Origin: Primula veris
Taxonomy: Eukaryota; Streptophyta; Magnoliopsida; Ericales; Primulaceae
Direction of reading: 5' to 3'
Assembly (NCBI GenBank): GCA_963682055.1
Contig: OY821742.1
Coordinates: 25,484,560 to 25,548,559, forward strand
Length of the DNA: 64,000 bases
Positions 32,196 to 43,261 of this stretch are shown piece after piece. The notes under the pieces are model-generated. The model did not search any database. It saw only the letters and a list, made by a program, of their open reading frames with translations, and was not told where the DNA came from. Every line of letters starts with the position of its first letter. The first letter of the stretch is position 1. The position numbers were made by a program, and so were the translations under genes.

Positions 32196-33124
32196 TTTAG
32201 TTGTTTAGTGGTTTAGTTATTTAATTATTTGATTAATTATATAATTAATATTAGAACCAGAATTGAATCAATTTTTTACATATTTTTAGAAGAGTACCAA
32301 TCTGAAGAAAAACTTAATGCTAATGAAGAGGACCGTCGTGGTCCTTAAATGAAACCGATATTTATAATATATACTGCTTTGATTTGCAACTATCGGTATA
32401 ACTATAGCACATAGTTTTGGTATGTCTGTTTTGACTACAGGGTACAGTTAAGTTCTGACTATTTGTGCTAGTATACTCAGAATATATTGAACATGGCAAA
32501 GTGGTACTATTTTATGGTACTCGCCGGAATAAAATAATTATATTTAAGGAATTATTATGATTACTTATTCTTTTAATCACTACATTATTTTCGATACACA
32601 TATTTATAATGCATACTACTTTGATTTGCAATGGGTGAGATTTATCGTGATCAACAAACCCGTACGTTGGGCAGTAACATTATTTATATATTGTGTGTCT
32701 ATAATCGACGGAATTCAAATCCTTTAATAAGGATTGATGGTATCCACTCGAGAAGCATATATGTTTTGTTTGTGTCAAATCTTGCAAGTGGATTGTGAAT
32801 CCAACATAACAAATAAGTTAGGTGGTAAGATCGAGGAAATAATATGCCAAGTAAAATAACTATCAGTAATTTATTTACTCGGTGGATATCTATAATCTTA
32901 ACGTAAGGATATATTTAATAATGTGCTCTCAAATATTATTTTGAGAATAATTTAGTGTAAATCAATATAATTTATTGATAGAATATTCTAAGATTGGTAA
33001 AATATTAATTAGATAATATGATATTAATCTGGTTAATAATATTATATAATATTTATTAATTAAGTACTAATCTGAGTATGATTAGAGTTCTAGTTGAGGT
33101 AGAAGTCTATTCATTCTGCACTAT
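32196..33124. other. Unassigned AT-rich DNA left of element C
   Basis: There is no coding sequence of note. Text near 32770-32810 (GTGTCAAATCTTGCAAGTGG) has the look of a copia-type LTR relic, but I cannot define ends. Its last five bases (ACTAT) are the left target duplication of element C. Confidence 0.4.
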
Positions 33125-34649
33125 TGCCTCTTCTGAAAACACACCCAAGTTTAGGTGGTAGTTGAGTACTATCTTCTCGGGATAACCCAATTATTTCGTC
33201 CACAAGTAATTTACTTAAGTTACTTCAAAACGAAAGTGCTGCGAAAGAAAATAAAATATTAACGGGGTAAAGTGTAACAATCTCACAATTATGAACCTTT
33301 TAATAATTTTTTTGTAACTTAGAAGGCATTTTTATAATATTCGAAGCTTAAATTTAGAGAACGAAACACATATTTTTATTAATGATTAATAGTTTTTTAT
33401 TTTTAGTTTTAAAGATAAAGGTTTTCGGAAAAGTATTAACCACCACTTCTATTAAAATATTTATATTAATGATGATTTTTTTTTAAAAGCTTCACATTTG
33501 TAAAAATAGTCTAATCTTTACAAACGGGTGATAATAACTAGGAGAACATGAGCTATGGTTATTATATAATAATGTTAAACATCCATGAAAATTAGAGAGT
33601 CTTTTTACTAAGTACTAAATGTGACAAAAGTAATTTTGTCGATAATTAGTCAAAACTTGATAAACTCATAATAACAACAAATTTTTCTTAATAATACATA
33701 ACCATTATTATTGATAGAATTTCTTCCAATCAATATGTAAATAACACATAATCATCATTAATACAAACGTTTTAACAAAAAGCGGGGCATTACCCCCTAA
33801 ACATTTTATTAATATCAAGCTAACATAATAATAAGGAACAATACATAATAATAAATTTTAAACATATTAATTAAAGAGGGATAGAATGGTGATACAAAAT
33901 ATTACAAATCCCAGATGGAGGAACCGTGTAGTAATGCATATCATGAAACTATTTCATTTCTCAACTACTGATTTTTTTTCTTCTCTCTGTTTTTTTATTT
34001 TCTTCTTGTTCTCCTGGTTTTTTCGTTTGCTCTAACATCTATTTATAGCGTAGTGCGCATGACGAATCCGCTGCTTTTTCAATAAAACTATAGATCAATA
34101 GTTAGTAGCTGCGTTTTTTTTCTCTTCTTCTTCTGCATGTGATAACGTAACAGAGAATACTTTTAAACATCCTGACAATTTTTTTGACATTTGAAGCTCT
34201 AACATTTATGACTTTGGAGAGCTTGACATTTATGACTTTGAAGAGCTATTTTTTTATTTTTTTTTCATTTTTTTTTTCATTCGTAGTATGAATCTTTGTA
34301 GCTCAAATAACGTCCTTAAGATGATAGAATTTGCAAAAACTTTGTGATTAAAATTTGTAGGAAATTCTTCAAGCTTTCCAAAAATATAAAGATCGTAATT
34401 TTCCAACTTCCGTAGCTTCTTTAATCACAGAAATACTAAACTTAATTTTTTTTCCGAATTTATAACACCTTGTTCAATATTGTGTCATAGCGCCGGCCTC
34501 TTTATTTCTGCAATTATAATACAAAAACAAGTAAAATGGTACAAAACAATAATTTACAAAATAGTACTTAACTTGCACATATTATTATAGATTTGTTCTT
34601 AAAACATTACACAATAGTAGTAAAATACTAAAATATTTACAACTAATCA
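33125..34649 (-). repeat. 3' LTR of element C (1525 bp)
   Basis: It reads TGCCTCTTCTG... to ...CAACTAATCA in plus orientation and aligns throughout with 53419-54919. Differences and small indels are frequent, so C is clearly older than A. Confidence 0.9.
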
Positions 34650-36434
34650 CACCCCCCAACTAGTTCAATACTCGTCCCGAGGTTTGCAAGATTAAATTTA
34701 ATTTAACTACTCCTAACTCACTTTCATAGGAATCACAGTTGCATTTAGCGTATGAAACAAGCCGTTAAACCTCTAAAGCGTAAGAGAACGAGTTTTGTCT
34801 CGTGAGGGTTTACTAAAAGTACACCCACAAACATCATAAACTAATTCCTTTGATTTCGAAAAATTATGCCATACTTAGTTTATTAAATTAGTTATCAAAG
34901 CTTCTCTAATGCAAATGTTTAGAATAAAAACACTAATTATGTAGAAAAACTTGAAAACATTTTATGACTCATTTAACTCCATTCAAATTTCGAATAATCA
35001 TATATTCTAGTCGATAAATAATTAACAACCATATAAACGTCAGTTTTTTTAAAAATATAAAATAGACATTGCACAACCAGCATCGACCTTGATTAATTCT
35101 TGGGATAATAATAACAACAATAATGTAAATTAGCGACTTGATATTTTTTTCTTTTTTATTTTCAACTTCGCCAATCCTCCAACAAGTTATTCTTAATTTT
35201 TATTTTTATTTTTATTATTTTTATTTTATTTTCGCTCTTCGACTACATGTGTTTGCATTTTATTAAGCATTTATGTATACCGGAGTGCATGCGAAGTGAA
35301 TTATTATTGCACCCCCGTATACCTGCATTTTTGCATCGCTGGAGGCACTCAATTCATCAACTTTACCACTATACCATCACACCCAATGATGGATGCCACG
35401 TTCAAGGTTTATCTAATGCATGATCACGATATAAAATACTTAAGCAAATCATTTCATGTTTTTCTCCTTTCCTCACTTTTTTCTACTACCACCTTCTAAG
35501 CATAATAAATAAACAAATGGTAGTTCAATCAGTGTGCAATTCTTGGGTAAAAACTTATACGGAAAATTAGTAAGCTTTTATACAATTGCTAATTGTTTCT
35601 AAAAAATATATGATTATTCATTAAAACACACATAAAAAGTATCGTGAAACAATTCTATATAACCAGTCATAATATTTTATACTTTCATTAGGTTGTCCTT
35701 GATAACTTTAAAATTAGACTCACTGAAGTGTTGCATTTTAAGTTTTATTAAAAAGGAACTAGTTCATGTTTGGTTCATTTAAGATTAATCATTTAAGTAG
35801 AATTATTTTATTTTTAAATTTATTTGATTTAAAAGGCTCAATTTATTCTGAAAAAAGTTGTCGAGACAGACTATCAAAACTCTTAAATGTCATCGTTATG
35901 AAGCACTAACTCCTGGGTGTCTCAGCATTCGCTTACTCTACCTCCAGGTCACGAATTCAGTCCCATGAAAGGGGTTTACTCCATTCATACAAATATCTTA
36001 TTATTTTTATATAGTTCATATGCATTTATCAAGCAGGAGTGTCTCAACTTTCGCTTACTCTCCTCCTATGAAGCTTAGAAATCGTAGTAACACATCATCA
36101 GAAGCCTCCATCCCACACATTATGGGGTCGGCCACATTAAGTTATTTTTATTTTCAAAATTTTTTATTTTATTTTATTATCTAATACTATTTGATCATGA
36201 AAGTATTAGTTTTATACATACATTAAAAAAATATACATACATATATACCTATACGGAAAGAGATTACCCATTATGTGTTGCTTGCAGTCGAATTTTCTAA
36301 ACGTTCCCTCCATCTACAGACATGACATCTTGAGCAGGAACACATTTTGCGGAGTGTCTCAGCATCTTCGCTTACTCTACCTCCAATAAATTCCCACTTC
36401 AGAAATCTATTACCTGTTAAAAGTCACATTTGTC
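34650..36434 (-). other. Element C 3' non-coding region
   Basis: It starts at the polypurine tract beside 34649 and includes the conserved subterminal block (34733-34831) shared with D and E. It also holds three copies of a ~31-bp motif (35916-35945, 36036-36066, 36351-36384). No gene is seen; the 67-residue frame at 35296 on the other strand is unremarkable. Confidence 0.65.
34733..34831 (-). other. Conserved 3' subterminal block (copy in C)
   Basis: It shares GTATGAAACAAGCCGTTAAA, GAACGAGTTTTGTCTCGTGA and ACACCCACAAAC with D and E. It is the best-conserved stretch between C and the D/E family outside the element termini. Confidence 0.7.
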
Positions 36435-36710
36435 TCATTTTTTCGCATTGTAGCCATTGTCGACTAACCTAAAACCGCCTCTGCAATTTGTTCTACCACA
36501 CTTATCGCATACATACATAAAGCTAGCTCTTCTTTTTCGAGCATATCCACTTTTACCGCTATATAAATTTCCTTGTAATTCCTTCTTCATCACCTCTTTA
36601 GCCTTGAACTGGATTACAGTACTAACATCCTTTGGGAGCAAACGTCGTATGCACATCGAAAATACCAATAACTGACCATCTATATGTATATTTCTCGGAC
36701 CATCTGCCAT
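36435..36710 (-). CDS. Small unrecognised Cys-containing ORF downstream of integrase (element C)
   Basis: This 91-residue frame from the Met at 36710 (MADGPRNIHIDGQLLVFS; an upstream ATG at 36743 is also in frame) ends in a basic and Cys-rich tail, GKSGYARKRRAS then CDKCGRTNCRGGF. It has no signal peptide or membrane segment and is not a typical envelope-like protein. The sense strand just before it reads TTCTATTTTCTCTTTAG, a good 3' splice-site pattern. It could be an accessory frame expressed from a spliced RNA, or a captured host exon. I do not recognise the family. Confidence 0.4.
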   Translation of the reverse strand: MADGPRNIHIDGQLLVFSMCIRRLLPKDVSTVIQFKAKEVMKKELQGNLYSGKSGYARKRRASFMYVCDKCGRTNCRGGFRLVDNGYNAKK

Positions 36711-36972
36711 TAGAACTAAAGAGAAAATAGAAAATAAATACATTAGTTTTTTAATATATATATATATATATATTTACATAAACTACTACTACTTCCTTCC
36801 CCCCCAACTAAAATCAACATTTTCCTCAATGTTTTACCAATTATATATGTTGGCTAAGGACATATCTTCATGTGAAAACACGGGTACTACTTTTCTTCCT
36901 ACTGTTTGAAGGTAAATGTATATAGTCCAAACAGTAGGTGGCAATATCGGACCATAATTGCTAGTTAAAATT

Positions 36973-37960
36973 TTAATTTTTATAAATTGGATCGGTCAAA
37001 CAGTCTGTTGTATCTTCCATTTTCGAATAAGTGAAAAATGGTTTTAATCGTTGGCCACTAACAGTGAATTTGTTTCCATTTTTTTGATTCTCAATTTCTA
37101 TCGCACCATAAGGAAATACTTTTATTACAATATAAGGACCGCTCCACTTTGTTCTAACTTTACCAGGAAACAAATGAAGTCTTGAGTTGTAAAGTAAAGC
37201 TTTGTCTAATGGTTGAAATTCTTTGCGGAGAATTGATTTATCGTGAAATAATTTCTGACATGCTTTTTCAGTTTTAGAATTCTTGTAAGCATCATTTCTT
37301 ATTTCTTCGTCATCTTACGTAGGTTTTCTGCGTCATCTTTTTGAAAATTTAGATTTTTAATTGCCCAAAACGCTTTATGCTCTAATTCTACAGGGAGATG
37401 ACATGCTTTTCCAAATACTAGACGATAAGGAGACATTCCTAAAATTATTTTGTATGTTGTACGATATGCTCAATGTGTATCTTTTAGTCGATTAGACCAA
37501 TCTTTCTTATCAGGATTTACTGTTTTTTCTAGAATTTGTTTTATCTATCTGTTTCCTAATTCAGCTTTTCCATTTGTTTGAGGGTGGTAAGTTGTGGAAA
37601 TTTTATGAGTAACACCATATTTTATTAAAATCCTTTTGAAGCATTCGATTGCAAAAATGTGTGCCATTATCACTAATTAAAGCTTATGGAACTCCAAACC
37701 GATAAATAATATTTTCCTTTAAAAAGTTTACTACAGTTTTGGCATCAGCATTTTTACAAGCAATTTCTTCTACCCACTTACTCACATAATCAACAGCAAC
37801 AAGTATGCAATTGTTTTAAATTGGTGTTAATGGCATCATATGTCTTCTAGACATTCCTCCTAATTTTTGGCATTTATCACAAGCTTTGCAAAATTCGTAA
37901 ATGTCTTTAAACATTGACGGCCAGCAAAATCCACTTTGTAAAAAATTTTCTGTAGTTTTC
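36973..37960 (-). pseudogene. Element C integrase (broken)
   Basis: The zinc-binding part is readable as CHSEACGGHFS and CKACDKCQKLGG, then DYVSKWVEEIACKNADAKTV with the first Asp and LISDNGTHF with the second. Several stops and frameshifts follow. The C-terminal module (GPYIVIKVFPYGAIEI, 36973-37173) is open. Integrase would join element DNA to the chromosome. This one is inactive. Confidence 0.75.
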
Positions 37961-38680
37961 TTAAGATGAAAAATGACCACCACATGCTTCACTATGACAA
38001 AATCTAATGATACTATCTAATTCACTATCTGGTACACATTTTCTATAAATTTGGTCAGCGCAATATTTAAAAAGATAGGGATCATCCCAATAAAACTTTT
38101 TAACTTCATGCAAGAATTTTCTACGATCTTGTGCAGTGAAATGTGGAGGTAGTGTGTTTGTGACAAGAAAATTTTCAATATCTGCAAACCATGGTAGTTG
38201 TGAAACACTAAATAATTGTTCATCAGGAAAAGTGTCTCCTATTGATTTTCCATCATCTCTAAAATCATAAGTGAGTCTAGATAGATGGTCGGCAACTACA
38301 TTTTCTACTCCTTTTTTATCTTTTACTGATACATTAAATTCTTGTAATAAAAGTATCCAACGTAATTGTCTAGGCTTAGCATCTGAATTTGACATAAGGT
38401 ATTTAAGAGTATCATGGTCTGTAAATACTACTACTGAAGATCCTACCAAATATGAACGAAATTTATTTAAGGCAAATACTACTGCTAGCATTTCATTTTC
38501 TGTTGTTGAATAATTCATTTGGGCATTGTTAAGAGTTTTACTTGCATAGGAAATGGCATACGGTTTTTTATCTTTATGTTGTCCTAACACAGCTCCTATT
38601 GCATAATCACTAGCATCACACATAATTTCAAACGGAAGACTCCAATCAGGAGGTTTCATTATGGGCGCAGATCTTAACAT
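37961..38680 (-). pseudogene. Element C RNase H
   Basis: A 239-residue frame contains the RT connection (LRSAPIMKPPDWSLPFEI), then CDASDYAIGAVLGQ, a central ENEMLAVVFAL, TDHDTLKYL and VVADHLSRL, so all four acidic positions of gypsy RNase H are kept. Its N-terminal neighbour 38681-38861 is out of frame or has a stop, separating it from RT. Confidence 0.8.
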
Positions 38681-38861
38681 ACTTTTTAAAATATCAAATG
38701 CCTTTTGGCATGCCTCATTTCAAATAAAAGGTATATCATTGTCTAGGAGATGACATAGTGGACGTGAAATAGTACTGAAATCTTTTATAAATCTCATATA
38801 GAAACCAGCATGTCCTAGAAATGATCTAATATATTTTACAGTTCGTGGTGGAGGTAATTTT

Positions 38862-39542
38862 TTAAATTAATTCTACTTTTGATTTATCTACTTCCATACC
38901 ATTAGAGGATATTACATGACCTAGTACGATTCCTTGATCTACCATAAAGTGACACTTTTCCCAATTAAGCACTAAGTTTGTTTCTTCACAACGAATAAGA
39001 ACTTTTTCAAGATTGGCTAAACATTGATCGAAATTATCACCAAAAATTGTAAAATTGTCCATAAATACCTCTAAATTTTTTTCGACCATGTCAATAAAGA
39101 GTGACATCATGCACCTTTGGAAGGTGGCATGAGCATTACATAGAACAAAAGGCATCCTTCGATATGCAAAAGTACCAAATGGATAAGTAAAAGTAGTTTT
39201 TTCTTGGTCTTCTAGGGAAATTTCAATTTGATTATATCCCGAATAACCATCAAGAAAACAGTAATAAGAATGACCAGCTACTCTATCAAGTACTTGGTCA
39301 AGGAATGGGAGTGGAAAATGATCTTTACGGGTTACAACAATTAACTTTCGGTAGTTAATGCACACGCGCCACCCGGTGGTGACACGTGTTGGTAGGAGTT
39401 CATCTTTTTCATTAGTTACAACTGTGACACCTGATTTTTTAGGAACTACTTGTGTTGGACTAACCCATTGGCTGTCTGAGATTGGGTAGATAATTCGAAC
39501 GCCTAGCATTTTAAGAACTTCTGATCGGACCACTTGCTTCAT
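38862..39542 (-). pseudogene. Element C reverse transcriptase, active site altered
   Basis: Athila-type RT: GVRIIYPISDSQWVSP, VPKKSG, a CINYRKL segment, PLPFLDQVLDRV, FLDGYSGYNQI with the first Asp, then FGTFAYRRMPF and ATFQRCM. The catalytic motif is FMDNF (near 39062) where the family has FMDDF, so the second of the two Asp residues is Asn. A G-to-A change explains it. The open frame itself is 226 residues without a stop. Confidence 0.85.
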
Positions 39543-39623
39543 GTTAGGATTTAGTCTACGATGACGTTGCCTGGTTGGTTTTGCTTCTTCTTCTAATAAT
39601 ATTCTATGTACATATTAAAGGAC

Positions 39624-40127
39624 TTATACCATTAAATCTACAATTGACCAATCTATGGCTGACTTATGACTTTTTAATATATTTAGCAATTTTTTCTCCT
39701 TAATCGGCTCTAAGGATGAAGAAATTACGACATGGTAAGTTTTTTTTTCTCCTAGAAAAGTGTGCTTAAGTGTAGATGGTAATTGTTTTAGCTCTAACTT
39801 TGGTGGGATTTCACTAGAAGGTGATGGTTTTGATTCACTTGGTGGAAGTTCTTCAAAACGTGGTCTCCAATTTCCAATGGCAAATAATTCACTATTGTCT
39901 AAGCATGGTTGACATTCGGTAATATCATTCTCAAAATTCATTTCATCTTTCTCATTATTACTTTCCAACACACATTGTAAAAGATCTTCCATGATTGTTT
40001 TATCAAATGTGTTCTGGATTAGAGTATCTACACGAGTTACCTCATGGACAATTTCTTCTTCCAAGGGTTGTTTTAACACATTAAAAATATTTAATTCGGA
40101 AGTCATATTTCCAAACAATAAGTTCAT
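39624..40127 (-). pseudogene. Element C protease-RT linker
   Basis: A 167-residue frame ends in LKQLPSTLKHTFLGEKKTY then LLNILKSHKSAIDW, the conserved Athila segment just before RT. The first half is acidic and variable. It follows the protease after a short break. Confidence 0.7.
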
Positions 40128-40147
40128 TATTCCATTTCGACAGTTAA

Positions 40148-40657
40148 TTAATGCATAGGTGTTGCTAGGAATGGTCGTCCTAAGATAATAAGAATATTTG
40201 ATTTAGGGTTGTACTCAGGATGCGTGTCTAGCACAATGAAGTCTACATGAAAGTAGAAATTCTCAACTTGGACCAATACATCCTCTATGATTCCTCTTGG
40301 AATTTTTATAGATCTATCAGCTAATTGTAATGTGACACGGGTTGGTTGTAATTCTTCTAATCCTAGTTGCTCATACACGGTATATGGCAACAGATTAACA
40401 CTAACACCTAGGTCCAGCAAAGCTTTTTCAATTTTATTGTTTCCAATAATACAAGAGATTGTTGGACAACCTGAATCTTTATATTTAGGAGGTGTTTTAT
40501 TTTGAAGAATTGCACTTACTTGTTCCATAAGAAATGCTTTCTTCTTAACATGATGATGTCTTTTAATAGTACACAACTCTTTTAAAAATTTGGCATATGA
40601 AGGGACTTGTTTAATTTCATCAAGAAGAGGAAGGTTTATCTTGACTTGTTTAAACAT
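40148..40657 (-). pseudogene. Element C aspartic protease
   Basis: KINLPLLDEIKQVPSYAKFLKELC is the typical Athila lead-in. The active site reads ALLDLGVSVNLLP, so the D-S/T-G motif is D-L-G. The flap/C-terminal half (DFIVLDTHPEY, ILGRPFLAT) is present. The Ser/Thr to Leu change probably harms catalysis. Confidence 0.8.
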
Positions 40658-40982
40658 CTCATAAATATCATCATTATTACTTGACGGTATAGGTTTAGTC
40701 TTTGTGGAAAAGGTGCAGTGACTTTATATTTAGAATTTATTTTTATTGTTGGTGTCGTGTCCATTTCCATTTCTTTAGATTGATCTTTTGCATTTTCAAT
40801 TACTTTTATAGAATTAGTTTTATCGCTTCCATCTAAGACTGGAGGGTCAGTCAAGAAATTCAACGGAATTTCTTGAGACGATTTGTCTAGAGATTCTGAA
40901 ACAGTGGAATGAATAGTCTTATAAATTTTCTTACCACTTCTTAGAATTGTTATTGATTGCACTTGTTCATGGAGAGTGGACT

Positions 40983-42784
40983 TGTCACGCCAGAAAATCC
41001 GCAAAACGCGAACATCAAGGCGTGACCTTTTGAACAAAAGGAAAAAGAACCTATTGGTACAAACTTTGACTTTTAAAATAAAATAACTTGCGAGCTAAAG
41101 GAACAATTAAAAGAATAAATAAAAATGTTTGCCAAACGTGGCTACAAGATGAGATGGTTTTAACAAAATTATATAAAAAGAAAACAAACGAATGTAATTT
41201 GCCCATAGGCTACAACCTCAAAAATAGTCTAAGTAAAAGAAAACGATTCAAAGAAGCCCCGAACCCATGCGATACCTTGCTAATGCTCATAACCAAACAC
41301 CTCAATCTATGATGTACCTCAAAGACAAAACTGTAACGGTGAGTCTCACGCACATACATAGACGGGACGGCACCACACAAGATACCGTCACTCCATCCCA
41401 TAAATGCAAGAACTCACAAACAACGTATAAAAAGAAATATAATAACATCCTACTACGAAATAAAATTAAGCAACTCCAACACACATCTATAACAAACATG
41501 GACCTCTCACGCCACTCGCCCCAGTCCGTAAGATGAGTCATTCCCTATACCCCTCGGCTCGTCTTATGTCCCCGGTATAGGAAGAGACATAGACCATTGC
41601 TAACAAATAAAATAACACACATGGACCTCTCATGCCACCTACCCTAGTCCGTAAGGTAGGTCATTCCCTATACCCCTCTGCTCGTCTTATGCCCCCGGTA
41701 TAGCAAGAGACATAGACCATTGCCAATAAATAAATATTTCAAGTGCATACTATGACCTCTTCACGCCACTCGCCCCAGTCCGTAAGACGAGTCATTCCCT
41801 ATACCCCTTGGCTCGTCTTATGTCCCCGGTATAGGAAGAGACATAGACCATTGCCAATAAAAAATAAATCACAAGGACTCGGCCAATAATATAAAACCAT
41901 TCAATTATCACATTCTCAAAATACTAACATTCTCAAATGTCACTTTAACGCCATTCAACAAAACACATAAGCAAAGATACTAGATTCACAACTAGCCAAA
42001 CAACTCCAACAACATAAAATCTTATTCAGGTATTTTAACAAACACATTGTATGCGTAAACTACAACTCATCTTTATTCAACAATAATTTACCCAATTTTA
42101 TCAACAACTATAATAACACCTAATCAATGCATAAAAACACACAAACCCATCCATATTCTCATTAATTCGAAATTAATATGTCTAAATTCTCAACTTCTCC
42201 AATTCAAATAAGTGAATTAAAAGTGCAATAAATAAAACTCAATTAACAATTTAAGAACATAATTGAAATAAAAGGAAACCCCCAAACTTTAAAATAAACG
42301 CAAGATCTAACTCTAACATACACCCTCGTCTAGTCTCAATGGATAACCCCCGTTATCTTAGTGCGTAGAGTAGATGCTTCCGGTAAGAACCCGCTAATGG
42401 TGGTTTCTTCTTCTTCTTCCTAGGGTTTGGAACCTCTCTTCTCTCTCTTTTCTCTCTTTGTTAGTGGGTGGTTTTAGGTTTACTGTTTGAAAGTGGGCTG
42501 AAAAGAGGTTTAGCAAACTGTTTTGAGAGAGTTTGGGGAAGCGAACTATTTGGTCCCCAAAGTTCTAAAAGTTAACTCTTAATCAAAATTATTTTTTTAC
42601 TGCTAAAAAATAACCAATATTTAGAAACAAGGTTATTGGGTCCTTTTTATTTATAAAATTAGTAACAAGGTTTAAAAATAAAGTTTTTCAGAAGAGTTTC
42701 GGTTTTTGGCTAAAAATTGTATAAAACGTTTTTGGATAGATTAAATCATAAATAAAACCATTTATGAAAATACGGGATGTTACA
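40983..42784 (-). repeat. 3' LTR of element B (1802 bp)
   Basis: It runs TGTCACGCCAGAAAATCC... to ...ACGGGATGTTACA in plus orientation. The polypurine tract and the 17-bp inverted repeat (42804-42820) follow. A CT-rich tract lies near 42400-42465. Confidence 0.93.
41497..41862. repeat. LTR minisatellite, 3 units (B, 3' LTR)
   Basis: Three units of about 123-130 bp. Here the stem types are ACTCG/CGAGT-like, ACCTACC/GGTAGGT, ACTCG/CGAGT, so the order differs from element A. The second stem (CCCTATACC/GGTATAGG) remains in part. Confidence 0.85.
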
Positions 42785-43226
42785 ACTAACCCTCCTTAAA
42801 AAGAATTTCGTCCCGAAATTCCATTTTCTCTCTAGAGAACTACTCCCAGAAATGATCAACTTTTATAAATAAGACCGTAAGAATTTAAACGTACAATTCT
42901 TGTCATAATCCAAGAAATAAAATACTCAGGGTACACAACTCCACCATCGATAACTCAAGTAAATGAAAAACATGTAAGAATCTCAAATAAAGTAACCACC
43001 TATACACAATATTTAATGGAATAAAAGACAACCATGTAAAACAAGCGGCTACAAAATAAAAGACGATAAAGTAAACTATGATGACATGCTTCTACCTCAA
43101 CAACTCCACAACGTCTACAGAACTCAAAATACGGCCTTTCTAATAAACTAAACTCTAATAAAATAAACTCCAAACTTTAGGCGTTACAACCCTTCCCCGT
43201 TAAAGAAATTTCGTCCCGAAATTAGA
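42785..43226 (-). other. Element B 3' untranslated region with two tract-like modules
   Basis: The true tract abuts the LTR (inverted repeat at 42804-42820). A second copy of the module lies at 43207-43223 followed by GGGGAAGGGTTGTAACG on the sense strand, as in element A. The interval is about 100 bp shorter than in A. Confidence 0.75.
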
Positions 43227-43261
43227 AAGCATCTAAGGAAAAGTACCTAAAGAAAAGACGA

